Positions 8,662-16,697 of a DNA stretch of 34,537 bases are shown here, piece by piece (positions within the stretch are counted from its first letter, which is position 1; each line of letters starts with the position of its first letter). The notes beneath the pieces were generated by a model that ran no database searches, was not told the DNA's origin, and worked only from the letters and a program-made list of their open reading frames with translations. Both the position numbers and the translations under genes were made by a program. This DNA is from Bacteroidales bacterium (GTDB taxonomy: Bacteria; Bacteroidota; Bacteroidia; Bacteroidales; UBA932): positions 1-34,537 of the forward strand of contig SFJA01000012.1 in NCBI GenBank assembly GCA_004556005.1, given 5' to 3'.

Positions 8662-10161
8662 ATGAAAAAGACATCATACTCCATCCTGGCGGCAGCGGCA
8701 ATGCTTGCCCTGAGCTCCTGCAGCGGAGAATTCCTGGACAGATATCCGCACGGACAGTGGCACGAAGGAAATTACGTTCCGGACGATGTACCATATTCCA
8801 TCCTCATAGAGGGAGAACTCGCCAACGCATACGCATACCAGCACAGTTATGACTTCAACGCTTCGGCACCTACCCTGCACTGCATAAGCACTGACGACGC
8901 CGACAAGGGAAGTACCGCTTCGGATATGTCCTGGGCCAAAATCATCGACGCGCACACCTGGGATGCCAGCGCAGGTGTAGTGAACCAGTATTATGTTGCC
9001 TGGTACAACGTTATCAAATACTGCAACAGGACTATCAGCTACGCCGAGTCTGCCGGACAGTTCGACAAGAACATCACCGAGGAAGAGGCCAACTACTATA
9101 AGGCGCAGGCTCTTACAATCAGGGCACAGGCATATTTCAGGCTTATCCAGGCATTCGGCGATGTCCCATACGTTGACCGGGAACTCGGACAGGACGAAAA
9201 GACACCTGCAAGAACAGACAAGAACGAAATCAATGCAAACATCATCAGCCAGCTCGAATGGGCAATACCGCACCTGAGGACCCGCAAGGCCCTTGTTGCT
9301 GACGGCGACCTCGGCAGGGTCAGCCAAAATTCCGCCAGGGCGGTGCTTGCAAAAATCTACATGTATGAGAAAGACTGGGCCAACTGCATGAAATGGACCG
9401 GCGAAATTATAAACTCCGGCGACAACGACCTCTCCACCCCGTTCGACCAGATATGGACTGAGAAGGAAGAATTCGGCCCGGAATCAATCTACGAGATGGA
9501 CCTCGACTACAAGCCTTCGCTCAGCATCAACAGCGCCGGCAACCACCAGTGGGCGAGCATCCAGGGCTTCCGCGGCCAGCCGAACGGTGGTTGGGGAATG
9601 AACGGCCCGAGCGAGCTTCTGCGCAACGATATGGCAGGCGACCCGCGCTATCACGCTACCGTGCTCAGCGACGGAGACGTGCGTGAGGGAGTCACCTTCA
9701 AGTCAGCTGCAGTGCCGAATCCGCACTACAACGCAAAGGTTTACGCCCCTCTTTACGAGCAGCAGATGTACAACAGGAACACTGCCGGCGGCCAGTGGCT
9801 CAACATACGTCTAATCAGGTATTCTGACATTGTGCTGATGCACGCCGAATGTGCCTGTGAGCTCGGCAACCTCGCCGAAGCTCGCGCAAAACTTGAAATG
9901 GTCAGAGCACGCGCACGTGGCGGTGACTCGAGCAAGCTGCCGGAGATCACTACTGACGTACAGGCAGAACTCAGGGAGGCAATCCATACGGAAAGGCGAT
10001 TTGAACTTGCTATGGAGTTCGAGCGCTACTTCGACCTCATACGCTGGGGTGAAACCGACAAGATTACAGGTTTCAAAGAGGGTTGCCACGAGTTGTATCC
10101 TATTCCTCAGAAGCAGATTGACGCTTCCAACGGAATTCTTACCCAAAACCCAGGTTATTAG
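8662..10161 (+). CDS. SusD/RagB-family surface glycan-binding lipoprotein
   Basis: 499 aa partner lid of the SusC transporter. The signal peptide ends in a lipobox with Cys20 (ALSSC), followed by SGE, the sort of acidic tail seen in surface-exposed Bacteroidetes lipoproteins. The helical TPR scaffold is recognisable in KAQALTIRAQAYFRLIQAFG and SRNSARAVLAKIYMY-like segments. The SusD C-terminal region has the ERRFELAMEFERYFDLIRWG block and the closing ELYPIPQKQID...LTQNPGY. It lies in the operon between susC and the GH144 gene with short gaps (12 and 6 bases). Confidence 0.97.
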   Translation: MKKTSYSILAAAAMLALSSCSGEFLDRYPHGQWHEGNYVPDDVPYSILIEGELANAYAYQHSYDFNASAPTLHCISTDDADKGSTASDMSWAKIIDAHTWDASAGVVNQYYVAWYNVIKYCNRTISYAESAGQFDKNITEEEANYYKAQALTIRAQAYFRLIQAFGDVPYVDRELGQDEKTPARTDKNEINANIISQLEWAIPHLRTRKALVADGDLGRVSQNSARAVLAKIYMYEKDWANCMKWTGEIINSGDNDLSTPFDQIWTEKEEFGPESIYEMDLDYKPSLSINSAGNHQWASIQGFRGQPNGGWGMNGPSELLRNDMAGDPRYHATVLSDGDVREGVTFKSAAVPNPHYNAKVYAPLYEQQMYNRNTAGGQWLNIRLIRYSDIVLMHAECACELGNLAEARAKLEMVRARARGGDSSKLPEITTDVQAELREAIHTERRFELAMEFERYFDLIRWGETDKITGFKEGCHELYPIPQKQIDASNGILTQNPGY

Positions 10162-10167
10162 CAGCAG

Positions 10168-11799
10168 ATGTTCAGAATAATTGCAACAATTCTCTTTATG
10201 TCCCTCCTGTCGGTGTCCTGCCAGGGAAAAGAACCGCCTGCAGGAGGTACAGATACTCCCGTTTACTCAAAAGGAGACCAGACATATACTCCGGCCAGCG
10301 TCAGAAAGGTGCTTGACAGGCAGCAGAAAGCTGCATTCAACTACTTTTATGAAGGGGCCGAACCTCAAAGCGGGATGGCGCTGGAAGGCAACAACCGCGG
10401 CAACACCATTACAATAGGAGGTTCGGGATTCGGAGCGATGGCTATCGTTGTCGGCGTAGAACGCGGATGGATAAGCAGGGAGGAAGGCGTATCGAGAATC
10501 AGGAAAATGATTGATTTTCTCAAAAGCGCCGACAGATACCAGGGCGTATGGTCCCATTGGCACAATCCGGACGGATCCTATGTTGCATTTGGGGATCAGA
10601 AAGCCTGCGGTGACATAGTAGAAACTTCGTATATGATTGAAGGACTGATTGTTGCCAAAGAATTCTTTGACAGCAGCTCGGAAACCGAGACGGCTTTGCG
10701 CAACGATATCGACGAGCTTTATGATAGCGTTGACTGGAAGGCTTACACCGGAAACGGCGGCGATGCCCTGTATTGGCTCTGGTACTCGCTAGAAGACCGC
10801 TACTCTCTCAAGGTTGCTGGATGGAACGAATGTTTCGTAACCTATCTGCTTGCACTTGGAGCAAATGAGGAACACGCCATCAGTCCCGACATATACGAAA
10901 AAGGCTGGAATGCACCCGCATTTCCAGATAGAAAGGTAAACGGATATACCCTTCCGCTAGGAAAGAACGAAAAGGGAGGGCCGCTGTTCTTCAGTCACTA
11001 CAGTTTCCTGGGTTTTGACCCGCGCCTTATGCAGGACTCCAAGGCCTGGTATTGGCAGCAGGTAGTTTCTCACACGATGATAAACCGACACTACTGCCTC
11101 TACGAAGCACCTGCCGAGAACGGCTACAGAAACGGGGTCTGGGGACTTACCGCCTGCTACGGAGCCGGAAGCACTTCCGGATATTCCGCCAGGAACCCGA
11201 AAAACGACGACGGAGTGATGGCACCTACAGCCGCACTGTCATCCTACCCTTACACGCCTTTCTACTCCACGCAAGTACTTCTCGAACTCGACAAGATCGA
11301 ACTCTGTCAGGGACAATTCGGCTTTGCAGACTCGTACAAACCGTCCGAGAACGCATCCAACCGCAATCATCTCGCCATCGACCAGGGTCCTATTGTCGTG
11401 ATGATGGAGAACTACCGCTCGGGACTGATTTGGAAACTCTTTATGAGAAACGAAAACGTCAGGAAAGCACTTGAACGCGCCGGAATCGGCGAGCCATCTT
11501 TCAAGCAGGGATTCCCATTCGTTGTAGCCGACTCAAAAACAGGAATCGTTGACCTTATGGCTCATCCGGACAGGGAATTGTACGAACTGCAGTTCTACTC
11601 GGAAAAGGCGGGAAAGGCCAGCTTCAAGATAATGTTAGGCTCAACGATGGACGAGGTCCAGGTTCACGAAATGGATGTCGAATCCGGTCTTTCAACATTC
11701 TCATTTGATGACAAGAACATCACACGAGGCAAAAAATACTATATTTCAATGACCTTGCCTGATGGCAGGACTTACCAGATTGAAACCATACTCCATTAG
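10168..11799 (+). CDS. GH144-like glucoamylase-family lipoprotein (beta-1,2-glucan hydrolase family)
   Basis: 543 aa lipoprotein with lipobox Cys18 (LLSVSC). The body matches the family often annotated as glucoamylase (PF10091), whose characterised members in GH144 cleave beta-1,2-glucan (endo-glucanase, or exo-enzymes releasing sophorose). Seen features are an (alpha/alpha)6-type helical sequence, VETSYMIEGL with Glu152, WNE with Glu221, and the diagnostic run WGLTACYG...DGVMAPTAALSSYPYTP near 330-370. Glu152 and Glu221 are plausible counterparts of the conserved catalytic-site acids; this is by position and not by alignment. A short beta-rich C-terminal tail follows the catalytic domain. 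The gene starts 6 bases after susD, so this is probably a cell-surface or periplasmic enzyme of the PUL. Confidence 0.85.
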   Translation: MFRIIATILFMSLLSVSCQGKEPPAGGTDTPVYSKGDQTYTPASVRKVLDRQQKAAFNYFYEGAEPQSGMALEGNNRGNTITIGGSGFGAMAIVVGVERGWISREEGVSRIRKMIDFLKSADRYQGVWSHWHNPDGSYVAFGDQKACGDIVETSYMIEGLIVAKEFFDSSSETETALRNDIDELYDSVDWKAYTGNGGDALYWLWYSLEDRYSLKVAGWNECFVTYLLALGANEEHAISPDIYEKGWNAPAFPDRKVNGYTLPLGKNEKGGPLFFSHYSFLGFDPRLMQDSKAWYWQQVVSHTMINRHYCLYEAPAENGYRNGVWGLTACYGAGSTSGYSARNPKNDDGVMAPTAALSSYPYTPFYSTQVLLELDKIELCQGQFGFADSYKPSENASNRNHLAIDQGPIVVMMENYRSGLIWKLFMRNENVRKALERAGIGEPSFKQGFPFVVADSKTGIVDLMAHPDRELYELQFYSEKAGKASFKIMLGSTMDEVQVHEMDVESGLSTFSFDDKNITRGKKYYISMTLPDGRTYQIETILH

Positions 11800-11801
11800 C
11801 G

Positions 11802-12563
11802 ATGAAACACTTTAAAATATTGATAACGACTGCATTGCTATTGCTATGCAGTTTGGTTCAGGGAAGACAATTCGTTGACCGCAACTTCGTTTCGTCACTC
11901 GGACAGACCATTCCCTACAAGGTGGCCTTTCCGGAAGCATTTGACCCTGCTGAGTCCTATCCCGTGCTGCTGTTCCTGCACGGCGCCGGCGAAAGGGGCA
12001 CCGACAACGGCCGTCAGATTGTCCACGGAGGCAAACTGCTGCTCAACGATCCCGGACTGCAGAATGTGATAGTGATAGCTCCGCAGTGCCCGAAAGAGGA
12101 TTATTGGGTAAGCATCGTAAGGCCTGTTGACAACGCCAACAGGACATTCCCTGAGGCTGCGCCGATTTCTGCTTCGCTCTTTGGAGTAAAAGAACTGCTT
12201 GACTCATTCATATCACTGGGATTCGTTGATACTGAGCATATTTACGGAAGCGGGCTGTCTATGGGAGGATTCGGAATCCTCGACCTTACTGTCAGGTTCC
12301 CGGAACTCTTTGCGGCAGTTCAGCCCATATGCGGAGGCATCAATACAGAAAGACTCAGGGACTGGAACGGCAAGACTGCATTCCGCTTCTTCCACGGACT
12401 CAAGGACGACATCGTACTCCCGAAGTTTTCCATCGAAGCCGATAAAGTATTGAGGGACAAAGGAATAGAGTCAAGCATAGTCACCTATCCCGAGGCTAAT
12501 CACAACAGCTGGGACTCCGCCTTCGCCGAGCCCGATTTTGTAAAATGGTTTATAAAGCACTGA
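11802..12563 (+). CDS. Secreted alpha/beta-hydrolase (esterase/peptidase-like)
   Basis: 253 aa with a cleavable signal peptide (about 1-22) and no lipobox. It has the alpha/beta-hydrolase fold of the predicted peptidase/phospholipase-carboxylesterase type. The oxyanion motif is HGAGERG, the nucleophile Ser153 is in GSGLSMGG, Asp202/Asp203 in LKDDIV is the acid, and His234 in EANHNSW completes the triad. The gene begins 2 bases after the GH144 gene and is followed 5 bases later by the BACON/SGNH gene, so it belongs to the PUL operon. The likely job is removing ester groups from the glycan, by context only; a peptidase role is not excluded. Confidence 0.88.
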   Translation: MKHFKILITTALLLLCSLVQGRQFVDRNFVSSLGQTIPYKVAFPEAFDPAESYPVLLFLHGAGERGTDNGRQIVHGGKLLLNDPGLQNVIVIAPQCPKEDYWVSIVRPVDNANRTFPEAAPISASLFGVKELLDSFISLGFVDTEHIYGSGLSMGGFGILDLTVRFPELFAAVQPICGGINTERLRDWNGKTAFRFFHGLKDDIVLPKFSIEADKVLRDKGIESSIVTYPEANHNSWDSAFAEPDFVKWFIKH

Positions 12564-12568
12564 TAATT

Positions 12569-15127
12569 ATGAAAAAGAAACACCTTATACTGATAACCCT
12601 GGCTTCGTTGGCAGCAATATCCTGCTATCAGGAAGACGAATTCCCTCCGAAGCCGACATCCAGAATAGAATTTGCCCAGGAATCCGACTCAGAGTTGCTC
12701 CTGGACGAGACCGCCGCTACCAGAACGGTCGCGTTCAGTTCGGCAAAGGCCTGGACAGCTACCGTCGTTGACGGCGAGCAGGCCGCCTGGTGCAACGTCA
12801 GCCCCGCCAGCGGAAAAGGCGGCAACGTCAAGATCAGCATTTCCGTTGAGCAGAACGACACTCCGGACGAGAGAAAGACCTCCATTCTGCTCAAGTCGGG
12901 AGTCACCCAGAAGACTATTTCCGTTAACCAGAAGCCTTCAAATTCCATCCTCCTCTCCCCTTCCACCGTCAAGGTAGAGGCAAAGGGCGGAGTATTTTCG
13001 CTCATCGCCAAGGCTACCGAAGCGTGCAGCGTTTCCGTTCCGGAACAATTCTCTTCCTGGATTAACGCTGCGACTGCCAAGAGCGTATCGACAGTCATCA
13101 ACTATACTGTGGCAGAGAACACTTCGCTTGTCGCCAGAACGGGACAAATCATTGTCAGCAACACTAACGGCAGCGAAACCGTCACCATTGAACAGGAAGC
13201 TGCAAAGCCTGTCATCTCGCTATCCAAGAGCAACTTCGACTTTTCCGAGGAAGGTGGCGGGTTCAGTGTTGAAGTCAGCAGCAACGTAAGTCTTTCCGTT
13301 AATGTCTCTGAGCCTTGGATAAGCGCCGGTACGGTCGAGGGCAGCAACTACAACTTCACCGTCCTTGCTAACGAGACGACTCAGACCCGCACGGGCAGCA
13401 TTGTGTTTGGCAACGAAGAGTTTGGAGTTTCGGCAACAGTTACCGTCACCCAGAGCGGCAAGAAGGACGAACACAGCATCAGGATTCTTGCAATAGGCAA
13501 CAGTTTCTCAGACGATGCAATGGAGTACCTTTACCAGATTCTCGAGCAGGCCGGATATCAGTCAATCAAGCTCGGAAACCTCTACATCGGAGGATGCACG
13601 CTTGCGACCCACGCAGACAATATCACAAGCGGCTCTGCTTCATACGATTACAGAACAAACATCGACGGCAAGTGGACCACGTCCAAGTCATTCAGTTCAG
13701 TTGATGCCATCAAGAGCGACAACTGGGACTATATCTCAATGCAGCAGGCAAGCGGTTCATCGGGAATGACCGACTCTTATGAGCCACACCTTACTACATT
13801 GATTACCAAGGTCAAGGAACTTTGCCCTGACGCCAAGCTGATGTGGCATATGACCTGGGCATACCAGCAGACCAGCACGCATTCCGAGTTTGGCAATTAC
13901 AACAAGGATCAGATGACGATGTACAATGCAATCATCAATGCCGTCAAGACCAAAGTACTGGCTCACAATGAGTTTGAAACGGTCATCCCTTGCGGAACCG
14001 CTATCCAGAACCTTCGTACCAGCGTCATTGGTGACAATCTTACCAGGGACGGCTACCATCTGTCAACAGACAAGGGCCGCTATGTTGCAGCCCTGATGTG
14101 GGCAAAGCAGATAAGCGGATGCGATCTGTCGAAAATCAGCTGGAAACCGGCCGGAGTTATCTATACCGCCAAACAGCTGGAAGCCATCAAGGAGGCCGTG
14201 AACAATGCTTACGAGCACCCTTACGAGGTGACTGCATCCAAGATTACCGAAGATAACGAAGACGTCAACAAGAGTCTGGAAACACTTTTGAAGGCGGGTG
14301 GTTACAATCCTGCAAAATACACCAGACTTGAGTTTGATCTGATCTGGCCGGGATACTACAACTCGACTTCCAACATCCCGATGACAGTCCAGACAAATAT
14401 GAAGAATTATGCTGCTACAAAGGTATTTACCAAGGAAGAGCTTCCTGTTGGTTCGCTGATTGTGCAGAAGGCCGGACAGGGTTACAGACCGGAAGGATGG
14501 GTCGCTGCAGACCAGAAAAACAGCGCCAGACCGGACAATGTCAACCTGCAGATTGTAGAAGTGACAGACGAATGGTGGGGATCCTTTACGCTTCGCGGAT
14601 TCAATGTATTCAAGTCAGGAGTAAGTGATCTCAGCACCATTATGGACGAGATCAAGGACGGATTTGGCATCTTCGTTCCAAAGCAGGGCGGCGCTTCAAA
14701 TCCCGAACTTGAAGCCATTATGAAAAATGCAGGCTACAATCCTGCAGACTACACGATGCTGGAAGTGGAAATAACCACCTACAGCTACTACAACTCTTCG
14801 GACAAGAATATGCTTTCGTCTCCGGGGACAAATATGGCAAACTACGCCGCCACCAACATCATACCTAAGGCAGATATTCCTAACGGTTCCATCATAGTCC
14901 AGAAGGATGGATATCAGTACAGGCCGGAAGGATGGACCGCTCTCGACGAAGTTACTTCGGGAAGACCCGGGAATGTTACTGACCAGATCGTGGTTGTTGA
15001 CGATGCGTGGTGGAGAGAATTCAACTACAGAGCTTTCAATCTCGCGGAGAAAGGCAACCCTAAGCTTGACGATGCCCGTCAGGAGGCGCTCAAGACCGCA
15101 TTTGGAATATATGTACCCAAAAAATAG
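12569..15127 (+). CDS. Lipoprotein with three BACON domains, an SGNH-hydrolase (DUF4886) domain and a duplicated C-terminal module
   Basis: 852 aa from ATG 12569, chosen because it gives MKKKHLILITLASLAAISC, a clean lipoprotein signal; an in-frame ATG at 12545 would overlap the previous gene and spoil it. Three BACON-type beta domains occupy about 25-300, each ending in a TVxQ-like strand. A DUF4886 SGNH-hydrolase domain follows (about 303-525), with AIGNSFSDD carrying candidate nucleophile Ser312 and DGYHLS carrying the Asp/His pair. The last 280 residues are two copies of a 135-140 residue module (about 570-705 and 714-852) sharing YNPAxYT, YYNS, NYAAT, VQK, YRPEGW and WW motifs. BACON domains are thought to bind mucin or carbohydrate, so this is probably a surface esterase that docks on its substrate. 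Confidence 0.87.
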   Translation: MKKKHLILITLASLAAISCYQEDEFPPKPTSRIEFAQESDSELLLDETAATRTVAFSSAKAWTATVVDGEQAAWCNVSPASGKGGNVKISISVEQNDTPDERKTSILLKSGVTQKTISVNQKPSNSILLSPSTVKVEAKGGVFSLIAKATEACSVSVPEQFSSWINAATAKSVSTVINYTVAENTSLVARTGQIIVSNTNGSETVTIEQEAAKPVISLSKSNFDFSEEGGGFSVEVSSNVSLSVNVSEPWISAGTVEGSNYNFTVLANETTQTRTGSIVFGNEEFGVSATVTVTQSGKKDEHSIRILAIGNSFSDDAMEYLYQILEQAGYQSIKLGNLYIGGCTLATHADNITSGSASYDYRTNIDGKWTTSKSFSSVDAIKSDNWDYISMQQASGSSGMTDSYEPHLTTLITKVKELCPDAKLMWHMTWAYQQTSTHSEFGNYNKDQMTMYNAIINAVKTKVLAHNEFETVIPCGTAIQNLRTSVIGDNLTRDGYHLSTDKGRYVAALMWAKQISGCDLSKISWKPAGVIYTAKQLEAIKEAVNNAYEHPYEVTASKITEDNEDVNKSLETLLKAGGYNPAKYTRLEFDLIWPGYYNSTSNIPMTVQTNMKNYAATKVFTKEELPVGSLIVQKAGQGYRPEGWVAADQKNSARPDNVNLQIVEVTDEWWGSFTLRGFNVFKSGVSDLSTIMDEIKDGFGIFVPKQGGASNPELEAIMKNAGYNPADYTMLEVEITTYSYYNSSDKNMLSSPGTNMANYAATNIIPKADIPNGSIIVQKDGYQYRPEGWTALDEVTSGRPGNVTDQIVVVDDAWWREFNYRAFNLAEKGNPKLDDARQEALKTAFGIYVPKK
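14276..15124 (+). repeat. Tandem duplication of a ~140-residue C-terminal module (protein level)
   Basis: Two consecutive modules, coded at about 14276-14683 and 14708-15124, align along their whole length. Shared positions include AGYNPAxYTxLE, YYNS, a TNM-NYAAT core, PxGSxIVQK, YRPEGW, a RPxNV turn, DxWW and FN, and each ends FGIxVPK. The DNA has diverged, so the duplication is not recent. Confidence 0.85.
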
Positions 15128-15133
15128 CAATCA

Positions 15134-16552
15134 ATGATTATTAGGAAGGTATTATCATTATTTGCTTCTGCTGCCGTTGCCATTAGCGCTGCGGCAGCAG
15201 ATTCATCTGTGTCGTATGAAAGCAGACGTCCGGCAGTCGAGGACAGGCTCTTCGTATCAGAGGCAGTGGAGATGAAACTGAGTGAAATCGCAGCTCAGAT
15301 TACTGATCCTAAGTTGAGATGGATGTTCGAAAACTGTTTCCCAAACACTCTGGACACAACCGTCCACTACGGAAAGGACGAGAACGGCGAGGATGACACT
15401 TTCATCTTTACCGGCGACATCGCTGCGATGTGGCTGCGCGATTCGGCAGCGCAAATCTGGCCATACCTGGAACTTGCAAACGAGGACGAAAACCTGAAAG
15501 CAATGATCAGAGGGCTAATTCTCAGGCAGTTCAAATGCATAGGGATTGACCCGTACGCAAATGCATTCTACAGAAATGCCGTTACCGGAGAGTGGGCCTC
15601 GGACATTACACTGATGCAAGCTGGAGTTCACGAAAGGAAATGGGAAATCGACTCTTTGTGTTACCCCATAAGACTGGCTTTCCGCTATTGGCAGATTACC
15701 GGAGACACAAGCATATTCGACGAGAGGTGGCTCAAGACCATTGACCTGATAGTCAATACCTTTGTTGAGCAGCAAAGGAAGGAAGGCCGTGGTCCATATA
15801 CCTTTATGAGGCGCACGCAATGGGCTCACGACACGATGGAAAACGCCGGCTACGGCAACCCTTGCAGACCTGTAGGGCTGATTGCGTCAGCGTTCAGGCC
15901 TTCGGATGACGCCTGTGTATTTCTCTATCTTGTTCCTTCAAACTTTTTTGCAGTTTCGGAGCTCAGGCACGCTGCCAGGATTCTTATGGATGTAAACGCC
16001 GACAAGAATCGCGCTGAGCGCTGCAACGCACTCGCTGACGAAGTAGAGGCCGCTCTGAGCAAACATGCTGTTGTCAGACATCCCAAATACGGAAAGATCT
16101 ATGCTTACGAAGTTGACGGATACGGCAATCATATGTTTATGGATGATGCCAACGTACCTAGCCTTCTTTCAATGAGTTATCTCGGCATAATTCCCGAGTC
16201 GGACAAGATCTGGAAGCGCACGAGGAAGTTTGTTTGGAGCGAAGACAATCCGTATTTCTTCCGCGGCAGCTGCGGCGAAGGAATCGGCGGGCCCCACATA
16301 GGTTTCGATATGGTTTGGCCAATGAGCATAATGATGAAGGCATTTACCTCAGATAATGATGAGGAAATCCGTCAGTGCATCAAGATGCTCCGCGACACGG
16401 ACAACAACTGCGGACTGATTCACGAATCGTTTCACAAGGACAACCCCGCCCGATACACACGCGACTGGTTCGCATGGCAAAATTCGCTCTTCGGTGAGCT
16501 GATAATCAAGCTGGTCGAGTCGGGCAAGGCCGAACTGCTGAACAGCCTGTAG
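15134..16552 (+). CDS. GH125 exo-alpha-1,6-mannosidase-like enzyme
   Basis: 472 aa with a cleavable signal peptide (about 1-22) and no lipobox, so probably periplasmic. It matches the metal-independent alpha-mannosidase family (GH125, formerly DUF1237), which removes alpha-1,6-linked mannose with inversion. Family segments are FTGDIAAMWLRDSAAQIWPY (Asp103), FRPSDDA (Asp258/259), HMFMDDANVPSLLS, and HESFHKD (Glu431) followed by YTRDWFAWQNSLFGEL. The acids in RPSDD and HESF are the likely catalytic acid and base. It is the last gene of the PUL, 6 bases after the BACON/SGNH gene, with a terminator immediately downstream. No GH92 or GH76 partner, usual in mannan loci, is present. Confidence 0.93.
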   Translation: MIIRKVLSLFASAAVAISAAAADSSVSYESRRPAVEDRLFVSEAVEMKLSEIAAQITDPKLRWMFENCFPNTLDTTVHYGKDENGEDDTFIFTGDIAAMWLRDSAAQIWPYLELANEDENLKAMIRGLILRQFKCIGIDPYANAFYRNAVTGEWASDITLMQAGVHERKWEIDSLCYPIRLAFRYWQITGDTSIFDERWLKTIDLIVNTFVEQQRKEGRGPYTFMRRTQWAHDTMENAGYGNPCRPVGLIASAFRPSDDACVFLYLVPSNFFAVSELRHAARILMDVNADKNRAERCNALADEVEAALSKHAVVRHPKYGKIYAYEVDGYGNHMFMDDANVPSLLSMSYLGIIPESDKIWKRTRKFVWSEDNPYFFRGSCGEGIGGPHIGFDMVWPMSIMMKAFTSDNDEEIRQCIKMLRDTDNNCGLIHESFHKDNPARYTRDWFAWQNSLFGELIIKLVESGKAELLNSL

Positions 16553-16562
16553 CTGCCCGTAT

Positions 16563-16609
16563 CCCTTATTCCGGTTTACAGTATTTTGTCCACGGAATAG
16601 GGGGTTTTT
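16563..16609 (+). terminator. Intrinsic terminator of the PUL
   Basis: CCCTTATTCCG (16563-16573) pairs with CGGAATAGGGG (16593-16603) with one G-U, and is followed by TTTTT at 16605-16609. It lies 10 bases after the GH125 stop codon. Confidence 0.85.
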
Positions 16610-16633
16610 ATGGATATAATGCAACAAAATGCA

Positions 16634-16671
16634 ATTTTGTCCACGAAAACGCCCTGTTTCGTGGACAAAAT
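16634..16671. repeat. 15-bp perfect inverted repeat, likely bidirectional terminator
   Basis: ATTTTGTCCACGAAA (16634-16648) and its exact complement (16657-16671) flank an 8-base loop. The arm's first 12 bases also occur inside the neighbouring terminator loop (16583-16594), and ACAAAAT/ATTTTGT (16624-16640) can form an alternative hairpin. It sits between the convergent GH125 and M13 peptidase genes. Confidence 0.75.
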
Positions 16672-16697
16672 ATTATATCAGAACAAAAGAGCCCAGA

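Noticed and set aside
12545..12568. Upstream start for the BACON/SGNH gene
   Set aside because: It overlaps the previous gene and places eight residues before an excellent lipoprotein signal starting at 12569.
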